DNA of 64,000 bases from Nicotiana tabacum. Its lineage: Eukaryota > Streptophyta > Magnoliopsida > Solanales > Solanaceae. The position numbers and the translations under genes are program-made. The notes under the pieces are model-generated. The model worked only from the letters and a program-made list of their open reading frames with translations. It made no database searches and was not told where the DNA came from. Shown piece by piece: positions 33,651 through 46,276 of this stretch. The stretch spans positions 45,145,348 to 45,209,347 of the forward strand of contig NC_134102.1 in the NCBI RefSeq assembly GCF_000715075.1, written 5' to 3'. Every line of letters starts with the position of its first letter. The stretch's first letter is position 1.

Positions 33651-34392
33651 TGTCACGACTCAAAATCCACTATAGAACGTCGCCGTTGGGCAAGCCAACA
33701 GCGAACTATCATGTTAATTGTTCATTTTATTACTTTCGAAATCATAAATTTTATTAAGGGAATTTACACCTTTAAATTCATGGGTACATACATAATTAGT
33801 ATTGCATAGAAAAAAAAAGGTGATAATAATATGTAAACCCGTAAGCATCAACTAGAATATTCCAAAACCCGTTGTCACAAGTGCATGAGCATCTACTAGG
33901 AAGTACAATAATAATACAACATCTGTGTAGAATACAAGATAGACAGGATAATATAAATAGTTCTGATGGAGACTCCGTATGCTGCAGATCGTAACATGGG
34001 ATGCAGCTCACCGTGAAATTCCCGCAATAGCTGCGCCTTTACGCCCAAAAGACCATCAGAAGTATGTACATGCACAATAAGTGTAGAAGTGTAGCATGAG
34101 TAAGTATCAAGCCTAACCCCGGAGAAGTAGTGACGAGGGGTCGACATCAACACTTAATAGTGGTCCAATAAATCAAGTACAGTAGAAAGTAAACAAGTAT
34201 GAAGCGTGGTAATTAAACAGTGAAAACAAATATAGGCACATGATACGATCCTCATCTGAACAGTAAACACAAGTCCTCAAATATGGGTCACCTCCTCTAA
34301 TGGAGTATATAATATGGTCCCCACCAGATAGGTCATCACAACTCAAGTCAGGAAAACTCACGGATACAATCTCTTCTTGTCAAATATTACGC

Positions 34393-34668
34393 ACGATTCT
34401 GCCGAGGCGAACGACCCGATCCCATAGGAGTGTGATACATGATACTGCCGAGACGAACGACCTAATCTCATAAGAGTGTGTTACATGATACCGCCGAGGC
34501 AAACGGCCCGATCCCATAAGAGTGTGGTACATAATCCTGTCGAGGCGAACGGCTCAATCCCATAAGAGTGTGGTACATAATTCTGCCGAGGCGGACGGCC
34601 CGATCCCATAAGAGTGTGGTACATAATCCTGCCGAGGCAAATGTCCCGATCCCATTAGAATAAGAAGC
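34393..34668 (-). repeat. 46-base tandem repeat, six units
   Basis: Core of each unit: CTGCCGAGGCGAACGGCCCG, then ATCCCATAAGAGTGTGGTACAT. On the minus strand the unit includes ATGGGATCGGGC, a word shared with other LTRs. The partner LTR has eight units. Confidence 0.9.
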
Positions 34669-35577
34669 TTTAACGGTCCTTGACCCACTCACAAATATAC
34701 GTGTGAGTTATGAAATTTAAGGAAACCTTTCGATGAATACGCACAACGCGAGAGAAATTCGTAAGGGAAGCATAATTTTCTGATGCTAATCAAGTAGCTC
34801 GTCGAATATCTAAAAAGCGAGTACGATACTCTACGCTAGTCTAGTCTCATAATAAATATAAATTAAAGCATTTAAATAGGCAATGACTCAAATAGTACAA
34901 TTTAAATATGGTGTGAGTTTAAGTCTACCCGGATAAAATCAGAAATGCTAACATACGCATAGACACTCATCACCTTATATGTGTGTAGCTCCAACAACAT
35001 GTAGCACATAAGAATATAGTACCTACGGGGTAATTTTTCCGTCACAAGGTTAGACAGGAGACTTAATTCGCTCTAAAGTTCCATAACCGGCTCCAACACC
35101 TCTCTAGCACCTCAAACCAATGCCCATCGATCTGAAACTAGTCAAACAATCATGAAAACCAATAAAAATATACTCCAACATCATAATTAATTAAATTATA
35201 ACACTTCCCAACTCTGCTCGAAAACTCAACAAAGTCAATCCTCGGGCCCACATGCCCGAATTCTGAAAATATTTGAAGATAAACATTACCCATAACATCA
35301 TGAACTCAAGTACATAATTTATTCCCAATTCCATGTCCAATTCATGGTAAAAATCCAAAATACAATTTCTAGGTTTTGTTTCAAAAATCCCTCAATTTTC
35401 CACAAATTTCTATGTTAAATCCTTATTAAATCCATGAAATTAACTTACAATACGTGAAAATTACTTACCCTGCAATAGATGATGAAAATCTCCTCTTCAA
35501 GATCTCCAAGCATCGCCCAACCAAGAGAAAATGAGAGAAGAGTGAGTCAAATCCCGTACTTAACAAAGCATTCTGCA

Positions 35578-35960
35578 CAGCGATTATCGCACCTACGGCT
35601 GAACAATCGCACCTGCGGAAAAATCCATCGCAGGTGTCTTTCCCTCTAAGGCCTGCCAAACCGCTTCTGCAAAAACGTTTTGGCTTCTACGAGCCTTCAC
35701 TAGTCCTGCCCAACTCCACTTCTGCGGAGGATTTAACCGCGCCTGCGGAAGCGCGCCTTCGCTTGAGCCTCCGCATTTGCGGAAGGCCATGCCCCTTCGC
35801 CTCTTGCTTCTATGCTCCACTGCCCGCATCTGCAAGCTCGCAGGTGCATGGATTCCTTGCACCTGTGAATCCAACCAGCCTCAATCCCATCCGCTTCTGC
35901 GACCCCTGGGCCGCTTCTGTGGTCTCGCACCTGCGGCCAAAACCTCGCAGGTGCGATCAC
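35578..35960. repeat. CpG word array in the 3' LTR
   Basis: Words such as CGCACCTGCGG, CGCAGGTG, GCTTCTGCG and TTGCGGAAG recur about 15 times over 380 bases. The frames at 35593-36062 on both strands are by-products. Confidence 0.8.
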
Positions 35961-36600
35961 ACTAGAAGCCTTAAGCTTCAGTAATTCTTTAAGTCCAAAC
36001 TCGATTTGATTCCAATCTGATACGCACCCGAGGCCCCAGGGACCCCTATCCAGCCATACCAACGCATCCTAAAACATGATACGAACATTGTCGAAGCCTC
36101 AAATAACGTCAAACAACATCAAAATTTATGAATTGACGGCCAAAACCATTTTTTCAACTTTCCAACTTTCAAACTTCGCCAAATGCGTCCGAATTATACT
36201 TAGACATCCCAAAATGACACCAAACTTTACGTGCAAGTCATAAATCACAATACAAACCTATTCCAAGGCTCGAAATCCCAAACGAACATCTATAAGCACT
36301 AAAATGCTCCCGGGCGATCCGATACTCAACCCGAACATACGCCCAAGTCCGAAATCATCAGACGAACCTATTGGAACCTTCAAATCCCGATTCCGCGATC
36401 GTTTACTCAAAGGTCAAACCCTAGTCAACTCTTCCAACTTAAAGCTTACGAATTGAGAATTTCCTTCCGCATCAACTTAGTTCCCCTGGAATTCAATTCT
36501 GACCACACGTACAAGTCATAATACATGAAGTGAAGTTACCCAAGGCCTCAAACCGCCGAGCGACACACTAGATCGCGAAACGACCGGTCAGGTCGTTATA

Positions 36601-36640
36601 TTCTCCCCCACTTAAACATACGTTCGTCCTCGAACGTGCC
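36601..36640 (-). other. Polypurine tract with pol relic (LARD copy iii)
   Basis: On the minus strand TAAGTGGGGGAGAA abuts the LTR. The overlapping frame reads GTFEDERMFKWGRI and stops inside the LTR. Confidence 0.7.
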
Positions 36641-39600
36641 AAGAACCGCTCCGTAGATGCCCAAAATTACTGTTTAACACCTCGTGCACCTGCCCGTGCC
36701 ACCACAATCCATGTGAGCACACTAGCTCGAGCCACACTGAAGATCCTCCCTTTTTGTTTAGCCAACAAGCCTTAGGACCAAATTCCAACATCTGAATTTC
36801 TCTACAAGACGTGATTCTAACGTACGAACACCGTATCCATCCCCACACACTGAACCAAAACATGATCATGCATCCATGTTGATATCCCATCATGCACCGC
36901 ATAACTCATTTGCCCATGGTAACCTCATCTAAGCACAACCACTGCAAATTCACTAATCCGATGCTCGTAGTATACCTCATAATGCATATAAGCCCTTATC
37001 CAACCCTAGCAGTACCACAATGATGAAAATGACACATAGAAGCTTATAACTACCCGCCAAATCAAAATTTCCTGGAGTTCCTCCGTTTGACCAGAACCGT
37101 TACCTGATTCTGAACTAAATAGTGAAATTTTCTCTTTAATATACCTTACATAAATCTGATCACACCGATTTCAGGTCCAATAACCTCGTCTCACCCAGTA
37201 CAAGCTGCTCAGACAATAAGCCACCTCAGACACTAACTAAAATCTCATATGACACCACCAATGCACCGACAAACTACAACTCGAATATGACACACAAGGA
37301 ACAACGAACTCTGGCAAAGAACTACCCAGCCCGCATAATGAATAAAATGGTTGAACAAATGCTATGAACCTTTCTCAGAGAATGAGAAACAAAACACATG
37401 AAAATAAGTATAGGGAACTGCACTCAACATCTCACTATTGCGGCGTGCAACCCGATCCACACATGATACCGTTGTGTCGTGCAACCCGATCCAAATACCA
37501 TGCCCGTAGTGGTGTGCCACCCGATCCTCATATAACGATCGATAAAGAAATACCCATCAAGCCATAATGTTCATACCTATGAAATGCCCGAATATCGACC
37601 ACAAGCACTTCAAGTGAATGAAAATGACCTTGGGGAGATGGATAGTACCATACACTACAAAACCCAAGCACGACTAAGGTGCAACAAACAACAAGCTACA
37701 TAGGGCCACAAGACACGCGTGGATAATCAAGTCGCCTTGCAACCTATATGGAATAATACAGTAGCACTTGAAATAGACGATGCCAGGAATATCATCCACT
37801 ACACCCGAAGAACCATCCATAAGCAAGGCTATGCTGAATGAACACATCCGACCTGATGTAGAGCATACATTCACGTTAGATCTACCGACGGACCTCAAGT
37901 CGAGTATGATCATCCCATACCGGGCCAATAACCTTTCAAAGATCCACAATGACCATATTCATAACACATACGAGTAGTCGACCAATCCGGAACAATCTTC
38001 CATAATCCATAACAAAAGGAATAGAATGCCCCTCAGACATACACTCTCCAATCCGAAATAGTACCGGACCATTCATACCCAATTTCAGTCTCTAATAATT
38101 CAAATGACTGACACGTCACACTTATATGATCTTCTTGTGGGATGTACTCCCACAACCTTCCGCACCAGGTAGAAAAATCTGAACATCTAAAATCTTCCCC
38201 CTGCTCTTCCGGGCTCGTGACCTTATTATCAAAACTGAACCGCAACCCTGATCCTCAACTTCTGATCTCCATACCGCTTACTGCACATATCATGCTGCTA
38301 CTCGAGAGTACAAGAATTTCATTATAATCACTTGAACCATAAGTAGAGTTAACACTTCATCAGCTAGAACCCCTTTCACCCAACTCATTTAAGAAGAACA
38401 ATTGCAACATGTAACCGAATTCCCATAACCGCAGAACCATGCTGATTCAAGTATAACTAACTGACTCAACTTTTTCCAATTTTACTCGACTTTCCCTTGG
38501 AATAATAGTCCTATTCAAACACATAACGGACCTCAAACATCATTCATCCCGAGTGACCCAAATCACGAGACCATGCCGTCCCGATACCCATAGACCATCT
38601 CATATCCTCCTCGTGCACTCCATAGTATCTCCAACCGATACGCCCGTTCTGAAAGACCTCCTACGAATTTGAAGTTATTTCTCCCATTTCTCTAACACTA
38701 CATCGTAGACCCGATGATAACATAGTATTTCCCCAAGTATTCTTCACACTCTGCTGCAAAACCCAGTCATCAGCCACCTAACGAACCCAAAATCTTTAAA
38801 CACTGCACTTTACTTCTTGAACCCACTAGAACCATTATTGAGAGTCACTCACTCTGACCTGGTCCCGAATATATAACCAAACTCTAGCGTTCTGCTAGCA
38901 CATGAACACTTCCAAAGAAGCAACAGGATGAATTCTTTTCCTTGTATATCACATCAACGAAAGCATAAATTCTGAGCCATCCCCAACATTTGCACATGAA
39001 TCCATAAGGCGAAATGTAACACATATACGTCAAATATGTCCTCTTGGTCATAACTAATCCACCAATGCACAGATAACCAAAAACTACACAGGCACACTAC
39101 CACGTGGCTCACTTATAGACGGTGGGCTTCCCCACTTAGCCTTACACTACAACTACATAGATCCAGACACCACAACGACCTCTTCTTCCTAGTTACCATG
39201 ATCTCACATCATTGCTCAGCCAAATTTCTCTTAAGTACTTGTTGGACAAATCATACGCATCCCGAATTATCAGCCACATTCGCACACTCGACCTCCTAAC
39301 AGTCGTACCATCATCATCAAGCGATCCAAGCTCACATCGTCGTACATGCATCCCATGTTGGGCAGAAAGTAGAACTCTTTGTAGGAACCTCATCGAAACC
39401 ACGCAACCACTAACCTGCTCACAGGAGATAGCCCACATGTGTAACCTCTTATCGACCTCCTCAAACGCCATTGCTACAGTTACGTCCATCATGAAATCAA
39501 TAACCTCCCTAGGTCCACACTAATCCGCCAACCGTAAGAATCCCTTCATTCATTAACATCACCCGAAGGTCCAACAACATGTTTGAAACTCGAAGTCAAA

Positions 39601-40269
39601 TTGCATCTAAGACAATGATCGGATACTTCACTTTTTCCTACATTCCAATCAATCCCTTCTCGCAACATTAAAAATTCCTAAGCATAGAAACCCCCTCAGA
39701 GATCATCTCCCTCGAATCATCAATACTGGAAATGCCGATTTGATCTTGAAGTCGCAACACACAACCAGCTCTGATAACTTCCTCTTAGGTTCCATCTCAC
39801 AATACCATGCCCAGAGGCAAACAAATGAAAACCAACATGACGATGGCCTCAATGCATTCAATCAAGGATGGCGACACAACAATATTAAAAAGAATTCCAC
39901 CAAATTCAAAAATATCAAATCTCGACCATAGAAAACACCAACACTGGGCTGAAATGACAAAATGCCCCTCCACAAGGTGACGATAATAGCCCACTCATAT
40001 ACGCCGGGAGAAACACCCTGCACCACATCTACAGTACCATTACAACTCATCGATGCCCAAGTGATAACCAGCGCTCAACTTCGTATAAGAATGAGTATGA
40101 GGAAATAAAGGCATAAACTTCAATGGGATCAAATCTCAAGGAGGAATCAAGAAGGGAAGTGCTCCTAAGAGCCTTGTAGCCTCTCAAAGATAAGTACATA
40201 CGTCTCCGTACTGATCCGAAAGACTCAACTAGACTCTCTCATGACTCGTGAAACCCAAATGAACCTAGA
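36641..40269 (-). mobile_element. Non-coding internal region of LARD copy iii
   Basis: Frames of 60-100 codons occur on both strands but none shows gag, protease, reverse transcriptase, integrase or cellular domain motifs. Three words GTGCAACCCGATCC lie at about 37443-37533, each with a GTTGTG- or GCGGC-type prefix, related to words in the LTRs. Nothing else is recognisable. Confidence 0.65.
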
Positions 40270-40281
40270 GCTCTGATACCA
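40270..40281 (-). other. Primer-binding site, initiator tRNA-Met type (LARD copy iii)
   Basis: TGGTATCAGAGC on the minus strand, an exact match to the complement of the plant initiator tRNA-Met 3' end, three bases from the LTR terminus at 40285. Confidence 0.9.
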
Positions 40282-41067
40282 AGCTATCACGACCCAAAAC
40301 CCACTATAGGCCATGATGGCGCCCAACATCGCCGTTGGCCAAGCCAACAGTGAACTATCACGTTAATTGTTCTTTTTTATTACTTCCAAAATCATAAATT
40401 TTATTTAGTAAGGAAATTTACACCTTTAAAATCATGGGTACATACATAATTAGTAATGCATAAAAATAAAAGGTGATAATAATATGCAAATCCGTAATCA
40501 TCAACTAGAATATCCCAAAATCTTATGTAACAAGTGCAGAAGCATCTACTAGGAAGTGAAATAATAATACAACGTCTGTCTGGAATATGATAGATAGGAT
40601 AATGTAAATAGTTATAATGGAGACTCCGTATGCTATGGATCATAACATGGGATGCATCTCACCGTGAAGTCCACACAATAGTTGTGCCTTTGCGCCCAAA
40701 AGACCACCAGAAGTATGTACCTGCACAATAAGTGAAGAAGTGTAGCATGAGTACGTAAATCAACACATACCCAGCAAGTATCTAGCCTAACCCCGGAGAA
40801 GTAGTGATGGAGGGTCGACATCAACACTTACTAGTGGTCCAATAAATCAAGTACAGTAGAAAGTAAACAAGTATGAAGCATGGTAATTATACCGTGAAAA
40901 TAAATATAGGTACATAATACGATCCTCAACTGAACAGTAAGCACAAGACCTCAAATATGGATCACCTTATCAAATGGAATATATAATATGGTCCCCACCA
41001 GACAGGTCATCACAACTCAAGTCAGGAAAACTCACGGATACAATGGCTTCTTGTCAAAAATTATGGA

Positions 41068-41431
41068 TGATTCTGCCGAGGCGAACGGCCCGATCCCATA
41101 AGAGTATTTCATGAAGTTGCCGAAAAGAACAACCCGATCCCATAGGAGTGTGATACATGATACTGCCGAGGCGAACGGCCTGATCCCATAAGAGTGTGTT
41201 ACATGATACTGCAGAGGCGAACGGCCCAATCCCATAAGAGTGTGGTACATAATCCTGCCGAGGCGAACGACCTTATCCGATAAGAGTATGGTACATAATG
41301 CTGTCGAGGCGAACGACCCGATCCCATAAGAGTGTGGTACATAATCTTGCCGAGGCGAACGTCTTGATACCATAAGAATGTGGTACATAATCCTACCGAG
41401 GCAAATGGCCTGATCCCATTAGAATAAGAAG
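41068..41431 (-). repeat. 46-base tandem repeat, eight units
   Basis: Same unit as 34393-34668; eight copies against six in the partner LTR. Confidence 0.9.
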
Positions 41432-42351
41432 CTTTAACGGGTCCTTGACCCTACTCATGTATATACGTGTGAGTTATGAAATTTAAGGAAACCTTTCGAT
41501 GAATACGCACAACAGGAGATAAATTCGTAAGGGAAGCATAATTTTTTGATTATAATCAAGTAGCGCGTCGAATATCTAAAAAGCGAGTACGATACTCTAC
41601 CCTAGTCTAGTCTCGTGAAAAATATAAATTAAAGCATTTAAACAGGCAATGACTCAAATAGTATAATTTAAACATGGCGTGAGTCTAAGTCTACCCGGAC
41701 AAAATCAGAAATGCTAGCATACTCACGGACACTCATCATCTCATATGTGCTCAGCTCCCACAACATGTAGAACATACGAAAATAACACCTACGGGGTAAT
41801 TTTCCCCTCACAGGATTAGCCATGAGACTTAATTCGATTCAGAGTTCCATAACCGGCTCCAACGCCTCTTTAGCACCTCAAACCAATGCCCATTAATCTG
41901 AAACTAGTCAAACAATCATGAAAACCAATAAAAATATACTCCAACATCATAATTAATTAAATTATAACACTTCCCAACTCTGCTCGAAAACTCAACAAAG
42001 TCAAACCTCGGGCCTACATGCCCGGATTCCGAAAATATTTGAAGATAAACGTTACCCAAAATATCACGAACTCAAATATATAATTTATTCTCAATTCCCT
42101 GTCCAATTTTGTGTTCAAACTCCGAAATACAATTTCTAGGTTTTTCTTCAAAAATCCCACAAATTTCAAAAAATTTCCATGTTAAATCCTTATTAAATCC
42201 ATGAAATTAACTTACAATACGTGAAAATTAATTACCATGTAATAGATGATGAAAATCTCCTCTTCGAGAGCTCCAAGGATCACCCAACCAAGAGAAAATG
42301 AGAGAAGAGTGAGCCAAATCCTATACTTAACAAAGCATTTTGCCCAGCGAT

Positions 42352-42745
42352 CATCGCACCTACGGCTAAACAATCGCACCTGCAGAAAAGTCCATCGCAT
42401 GTGTAGTTCCCTCTAAGGCCAGTCAAACCCGCTTCTGCGGAAAATTTCTCGCTTATGCGAGCCTTCACTGGCCCTACCCAACTCCGCATCTATGGAGGAT
42501 TTAATCGCACCTACGAAAGCGTGCCTGTGGAAGCGTGCCTGTGCTTGAGCCTCCGCATCTGCAGAAGGCCATGCCTCTTCGCCTTTCAATTTTACGCTCC
42601 ACTGCCCGCATCGGCGAGCTCGCAGGTGCAGTGGATTCCTCGCACCTGCGAATCCATCCAGCCTCAATACCATCTGCTTCTGCGACCCCTGGGACACTTT
42701 TGCGGTTTTGCACCTGTGGACAAAACCTCGCAGGTGCGGTCACAC
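42352..42745. repeat. CpG word array in the 5' LTR
   Basis: Counterpart of 35578-35960 with the same words and similar spacing. Several CpG positions differ by C to T or G to A from the partner. Confidence 0.8.
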
Positions 42746-43453
42746 CAGAAGCCTTAAGCTTCAGCAATTCTTTAAATCCAAACTCAATCCGATTCCATTC
42801 CGATTCGCACCTGATGCCCCTGGGACCCTCATCCAGCCATACCAACGCATCCTAAAATATGATACGAACTTAGTCAAAGCCTCAAATCAGGTCAAACAAC
42901 ATCAAAATTTACGAATCGACGGCCAAAACCTTTCTTACAACTTTACAACTTTCAAACTTCACTGAACGCGTCCAAATTATACTTAAACATCCCGGAATGA
43001 CGCCAAAATTTACGTGCAAGTCATAAATCACAATACGAACCTATTCCAAGGCTCGGAATCCAAAACGGACATTGATAACACCAAGGTCCACTTCAAGTCA
43101 AACTTAGCAATTTCTAAAACTTTCAAAATGCCAACTTTCCACAATAAGCGCTGAAATGCTCCCGGGCAACCAGATACTCAACCCGAACATACGCCCAAGT
43201 CTAAAATCATCATACAAACCTATTGGAACCTTAAAATCCCGATTCCAAGATCATTTACTCAAAGGTCAAACCCTAGTTAACTCTTCCAACTTAAAACTTC
43301 CGAATTGAGAATTTCCTTCCGAATCAACTCTGAACTTCCCGGAATTCAATTTCGACCACACGTACAAGTCATAATACATGAAGTGAAGCTACCCAAGGCC
43401 TCAAATCACCAAACGACGCGCTAGAGCTCGAAAGAACCAGTCAGTTCGTTAAA

Positions 43454-43458
43454 CCTAA
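43454..43458. repeat. Right target-site duplication CCTAA
   Basis: Matches 33646-33650. Confidence 0.85.
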
Positions 43459-43850
43459 TGTATAAGAGAACATTTAGCATGGTTGTACATTTGATTTAGT
43501 ACTATTCTATAATTTCGCCATCCTCTTATATATTCCAAGTAATATTCTAAATTGGTCGTGTTTGAATCTTACGCTATTTTAACCTTATTCTGATTTATCT
43601 TGTCTTTATATTATACTCTGTACTTTATTCTCTTCTTATTTACAGATGGAAAGGAGAACCACAATAATGCTGATATATTTTTTCTATTGTCTTCATTTTT
43701 ATTTTATTTACTCCCATGTTGAACTATTTCAGAATTATAAATTCCAAATAAATTTTAACTTATTTATTTTGATTTAGAGGGTGTTTGGATGGGCTTTTGA
43801 GCTGGTCAAATAAGCTTTCAAGTTATTTTTATCTTGCTTTGGTATTTTTT
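43459..43850. other. Continuation of the non-repeat island
   Basis: AT-rich, no gene seen. Before the LARD insertion it was contiguous with 33645. Near 43778 GAGGGTGTTTGGATGGGC resembles the terminus of a short hAT-like or MITE family common in Solanaceae; only one end is present, so it is not called as an element. Confidence 0.5.
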
Positions 43851-44540
43851 TATTGGCGAAAAAATAGACTTGCCACGTGGACTAATGATATGTTAACAGG
43901 TGGCATAAGAGTCAAAGTGATAAAAAAAGAATGAAGGTTAGGGAAAGACTGAGTAAAAGACCATGGGATCACTTTATAAAGATACCATATCTGACAGCTA
44001 GAAAGAAAGAGATAGACGTGGGGTGAATAATTAAAAACCACGATGAAAGAAAGTTTATTAATAGATACGAATATGGAAAGATGTCGACATAATCCCTGAT
44101 TGTACATGATTGACTGTTAGTACTACAACCGTTATAAATTACCCAAGTAACTAGCAATCAATGTAATAAATATTAGTAACGGGCGAGAATTAAGTAGGGA
44201 AAAGCAGTTACATATTGTACCCTTATATTAACTCCCCTTACCATATTTTGTATGATCATCAAGTAATTCACGAAATTATACAATCAATCAGTTATTTTAT
44301 ACTCTGTTATGTGAAGAATCATGTTCTATCTTCTTGGAAGGAAGTTATGATTATCAATAAGATTTCTTTTCCTTATTCTCTGGATAATTTATTTTCATTA
44401 TTTTTTATTTGTCTATATTAGGAAAGGTAAAGTAAAATTGGTTATTAGAAACCCGAATTATTCTATTATTTGCTTTGACCACAAAAACTACTTTTTGGTT
44501 AAACAAATTGGTTCCGTTACCGGAAAATCTAGTAAACTAT
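43851..44540 (+). repeat. 5' LTR of a Tat-type element, diverged
   Basis: Starts TTATTGGCGAAAAAATAG and follows 30797-31470 through CTTGCCACGTGGACTAATG (with a CACGTG G-box), a TATATTAA box and a GGTTATTAGAAACCC block. Its 3' part differs from the other two Tat LTRs: after GACCACAAAAACTAC it goes into a 102-base tandem duplication that contains a possible primer-binding site. Confidence 0.7.
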
Positions 44541-44641
44541 TGGTTATTAGAAACCCAAATTATTTTATTATATGCGTTATCTACAAAAACTACCTTTTGG
44601 TTAAACAAATTGGTTCTGTTACCGAAAAATCTAGTAATCTT
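44438..44641 (+). repeat. 102-base tandem duplication at the LTR/leader junction
   Basis: TTGGTTATTAGAAACCC starts at 44438 and 44540. Each unit ends with AAATTGGTTCCGTTACCGG or the variant with TCTG, then AAAATCTAGTAA. TGGTTCCGTTACCGG resembles a decayed tRNA-Asp-type primer-binding site. Frames across it (44438-44858) are not genes. Confidence 0.8.
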
Positions 44642-44884
44642 TTTACTTTCTATTTATATATTTTATCTTAAGCAACAACTTATGTCTGCACTAATGAAAT
44701 TGTTCAGGTTGAGGAAGGACAACAAGAAAGAACTCCTCTACACCACACACCCACACATACGCCACATCGTTCACGAGAAAAATCATCTATCAAATCTGCT
44801 AATCTTAACACTGGACAACAATAACATGAGAAACAGTCAAATGAGCAAGATAACCTAAAGCAATTTATCACACAACACATAAGT

Positions 44885-45730
44885 GAAGCTTTGCGTGCTT
44901 TTGCAAATGGTTTATTGAGTGTTGTTCAGGCGACTCCACCACTAGTTAACACAACTGTGGAAAATCCTCCTTCAAGACTCGAAAACTCCGTAAGTGGGGA
45001 AATACCAAATACTTCTGAAGTCGGAGGGTCAGGTACGCAAAATAATTCTAATTTACAAAATCTAGTACTGACCGTGCAGAAACAGCTCAAGGAACAAAAT
45101 GAGCAGATAGAACAGATACCGGGAGTACCTCCTGTGATTAAAGGAGTGTATATTAACAAGCATTTAGAGCAACCATGGAAACCAAGTGCAGCACTATTAC
45201 CAATATTGAAAATGTTCAAGATGCCCGATATTCTCAAGTATGATGGTACTACTGGCCCACGAGATCACGTCACTGCATTTACTACAGGAGTCAAGGGCAA
45301 CGATTTAACCAAGCAAGAAATCGAATCAATGTTGGTGAAACCCTTACGAAGGGGGCAGTAACATGGTATTCTTTCTTACCTGAAAATACAATTGACTTTC
45401 TTGCTGAGCTTTCAAATTCATTCATAAAAGCACATTCGGGAGCTCAAAAAGTAGAGAAGAGAATGGAAGATATCTTTAAGGTAAAGCAAGGGAGTACAGA
45501 ATTGCTCAAAGAATTCGTGAATCGATTCCAGCGAGAAAGAATGATGTTACCTCGTATACATGATAATTGGGCAGCAATGGCATTTGCAAGTAAATTGAAT
45601 GAGAGAGGTTCATAAGCCACGAGAAGATTTAAGGAAAGCTTACGGGAATTTCCTGCAACTACTTGGAATGATGTTTATAACAAGTACTAAACAAAGTTAC
45701 GAATAGAAGAAAATATGGTGTCCCAACCTA
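44885..45730 (+). pseudogene. Tat-type Ty3/gypsy gag, broken
   Basis: Frame from 44891 with a Pro/Ser-rich and Gln/Glu-rich N-terminal part, then FKMPDILKYDGTTGPRDHV, the conserved opening of the Tat gag capsid. Near 45345-45358 about 13 bases are missing compared with the expected family sequence, so the frame shifts into TLTKGAVTWYSFLPE, FLAELSNSFIKAHSG, KVEKRMEDIFKVKQG and NRFQRERMMLPR. A TAA at 45613-45615 replaces a Glu codon; the domain ends TRRFKESLREFPATTWNDVY. A basic region (45780-45960) follows without a clear zinc knuckle. Confidence 0.85.
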
Positions 45731-46276
45731 AAGTGGAGGAGAGGTTCGGGCCTAGGCTCTCAGAATTAGAAAGAAGATCCGGAAAAAATAGGTACGAGCC
45801 TTACATGGGACCTATAGGATGAGATCTTAGGTCAAAGCCAAAACAGGCACGGTTTGATGAGAGATCAAGGCAGAAGGAGGCAAGTTCTTCTACTCGATTT
45901 GGAAAGGAACGAGATATAACAAGGAGAAATGATCAAAATTCTCGATAAAAAATAGGAGATTACAATTCCAAAGTTAGTACTTCCGAGTTGGTAGCTGTGT
46001 GAATTCCATAATGATCATGGTCACAGAATAGCATATTATAGGCTCCTACAAGCAGAGGTTGATTATTTACTGAAAATACATTATCTCACTGATCTATTTA
46101 GTGAGAAAAGAAAGCAGTCTTATATGAAAAACAGGCAAGAACCACAAAAGCCCCCATCGCCAAAAAGGACGGTGAATGTTATAACCGGAGATGAGTAGGT
46201 CAAGGGAGTTACATACACAACGAGAAAAAGAACACCCAACATCTCAGCGACCCATGGAAAGCGTATTCGGTAAGTC

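Larger units (their letters stand above)
33651..36600 (-). repeat. 3' LTR of LARD copy iii (2.95 kb)
   Basis: TGTCACGACTCAAAATCC at 33651 and CAGGTCGTTATA at 36600. Aligns along its length with 40285-43453. It contains six 46-base tandem units (34393-34668), an AGTAACTTACC-type donor complement at 35463 and a CpG word array (35578-35960). Its 3' terminus faces the gene, 716 bases from the ATG. Confidence 0.9.
33651..43453 (-). mobile_element. Complete non-coding long-LTR element (LARD copy iii, 9.8 kb)
   Basis: Both LTRs, primer-binding site, polypurine tract and matching 5-bp target duplications are present, so this is a full insertion in minus orientation. Its 3.7 kb internal region lacks any gag or pol motif, so it must have been mobilised by proteins of another element. 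Primer-binding site, polypurine tract and LTR ends match those of the family A coding elements in the window, which are plausible helpers (inference). Confidence 0.85.
40285..43453 (-). repeat. 5' LTR of LARD copy iii (3.17 kb)
   Basis: TATCACGACCCAAAACCC at 40285 and AGTTCGTTAAA at 43453. It is about 220 bases longer than its partner. Visible causes are two extra 46-base units (41068-41431) and about 70 bases near 43075-43150 that are absent from the 3' LTR. Confidence 0.9.

Noticed and set aside
34393..34668. Regularly spaced repeats that might suggest a CRISPR array
   Set aside because: Units of 46 bases are contiguous without unique spacers, lie inside an LTR and occur in both LTRs; plant retroelement context.
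39193..39523. Frames of about 100 codons on both strands in the LARD interior
   Set aside because: No recognisable motif on either strand, and complementary frames of similar length suggest chance.
43778..43850. GGGTGTTTGGATGGGC-type sequence resembling a hAT-like or MITE terminus
   Set aside because: Only one end is visible and no target duplication can be shown; the Tat LTR begins right after it.
44438..44858. Overlapping frames of 77 and 127 codons upstream of gag
   Set aside because: They span the LTR, a 102-base tandem duplication and the leader; no gag motif.
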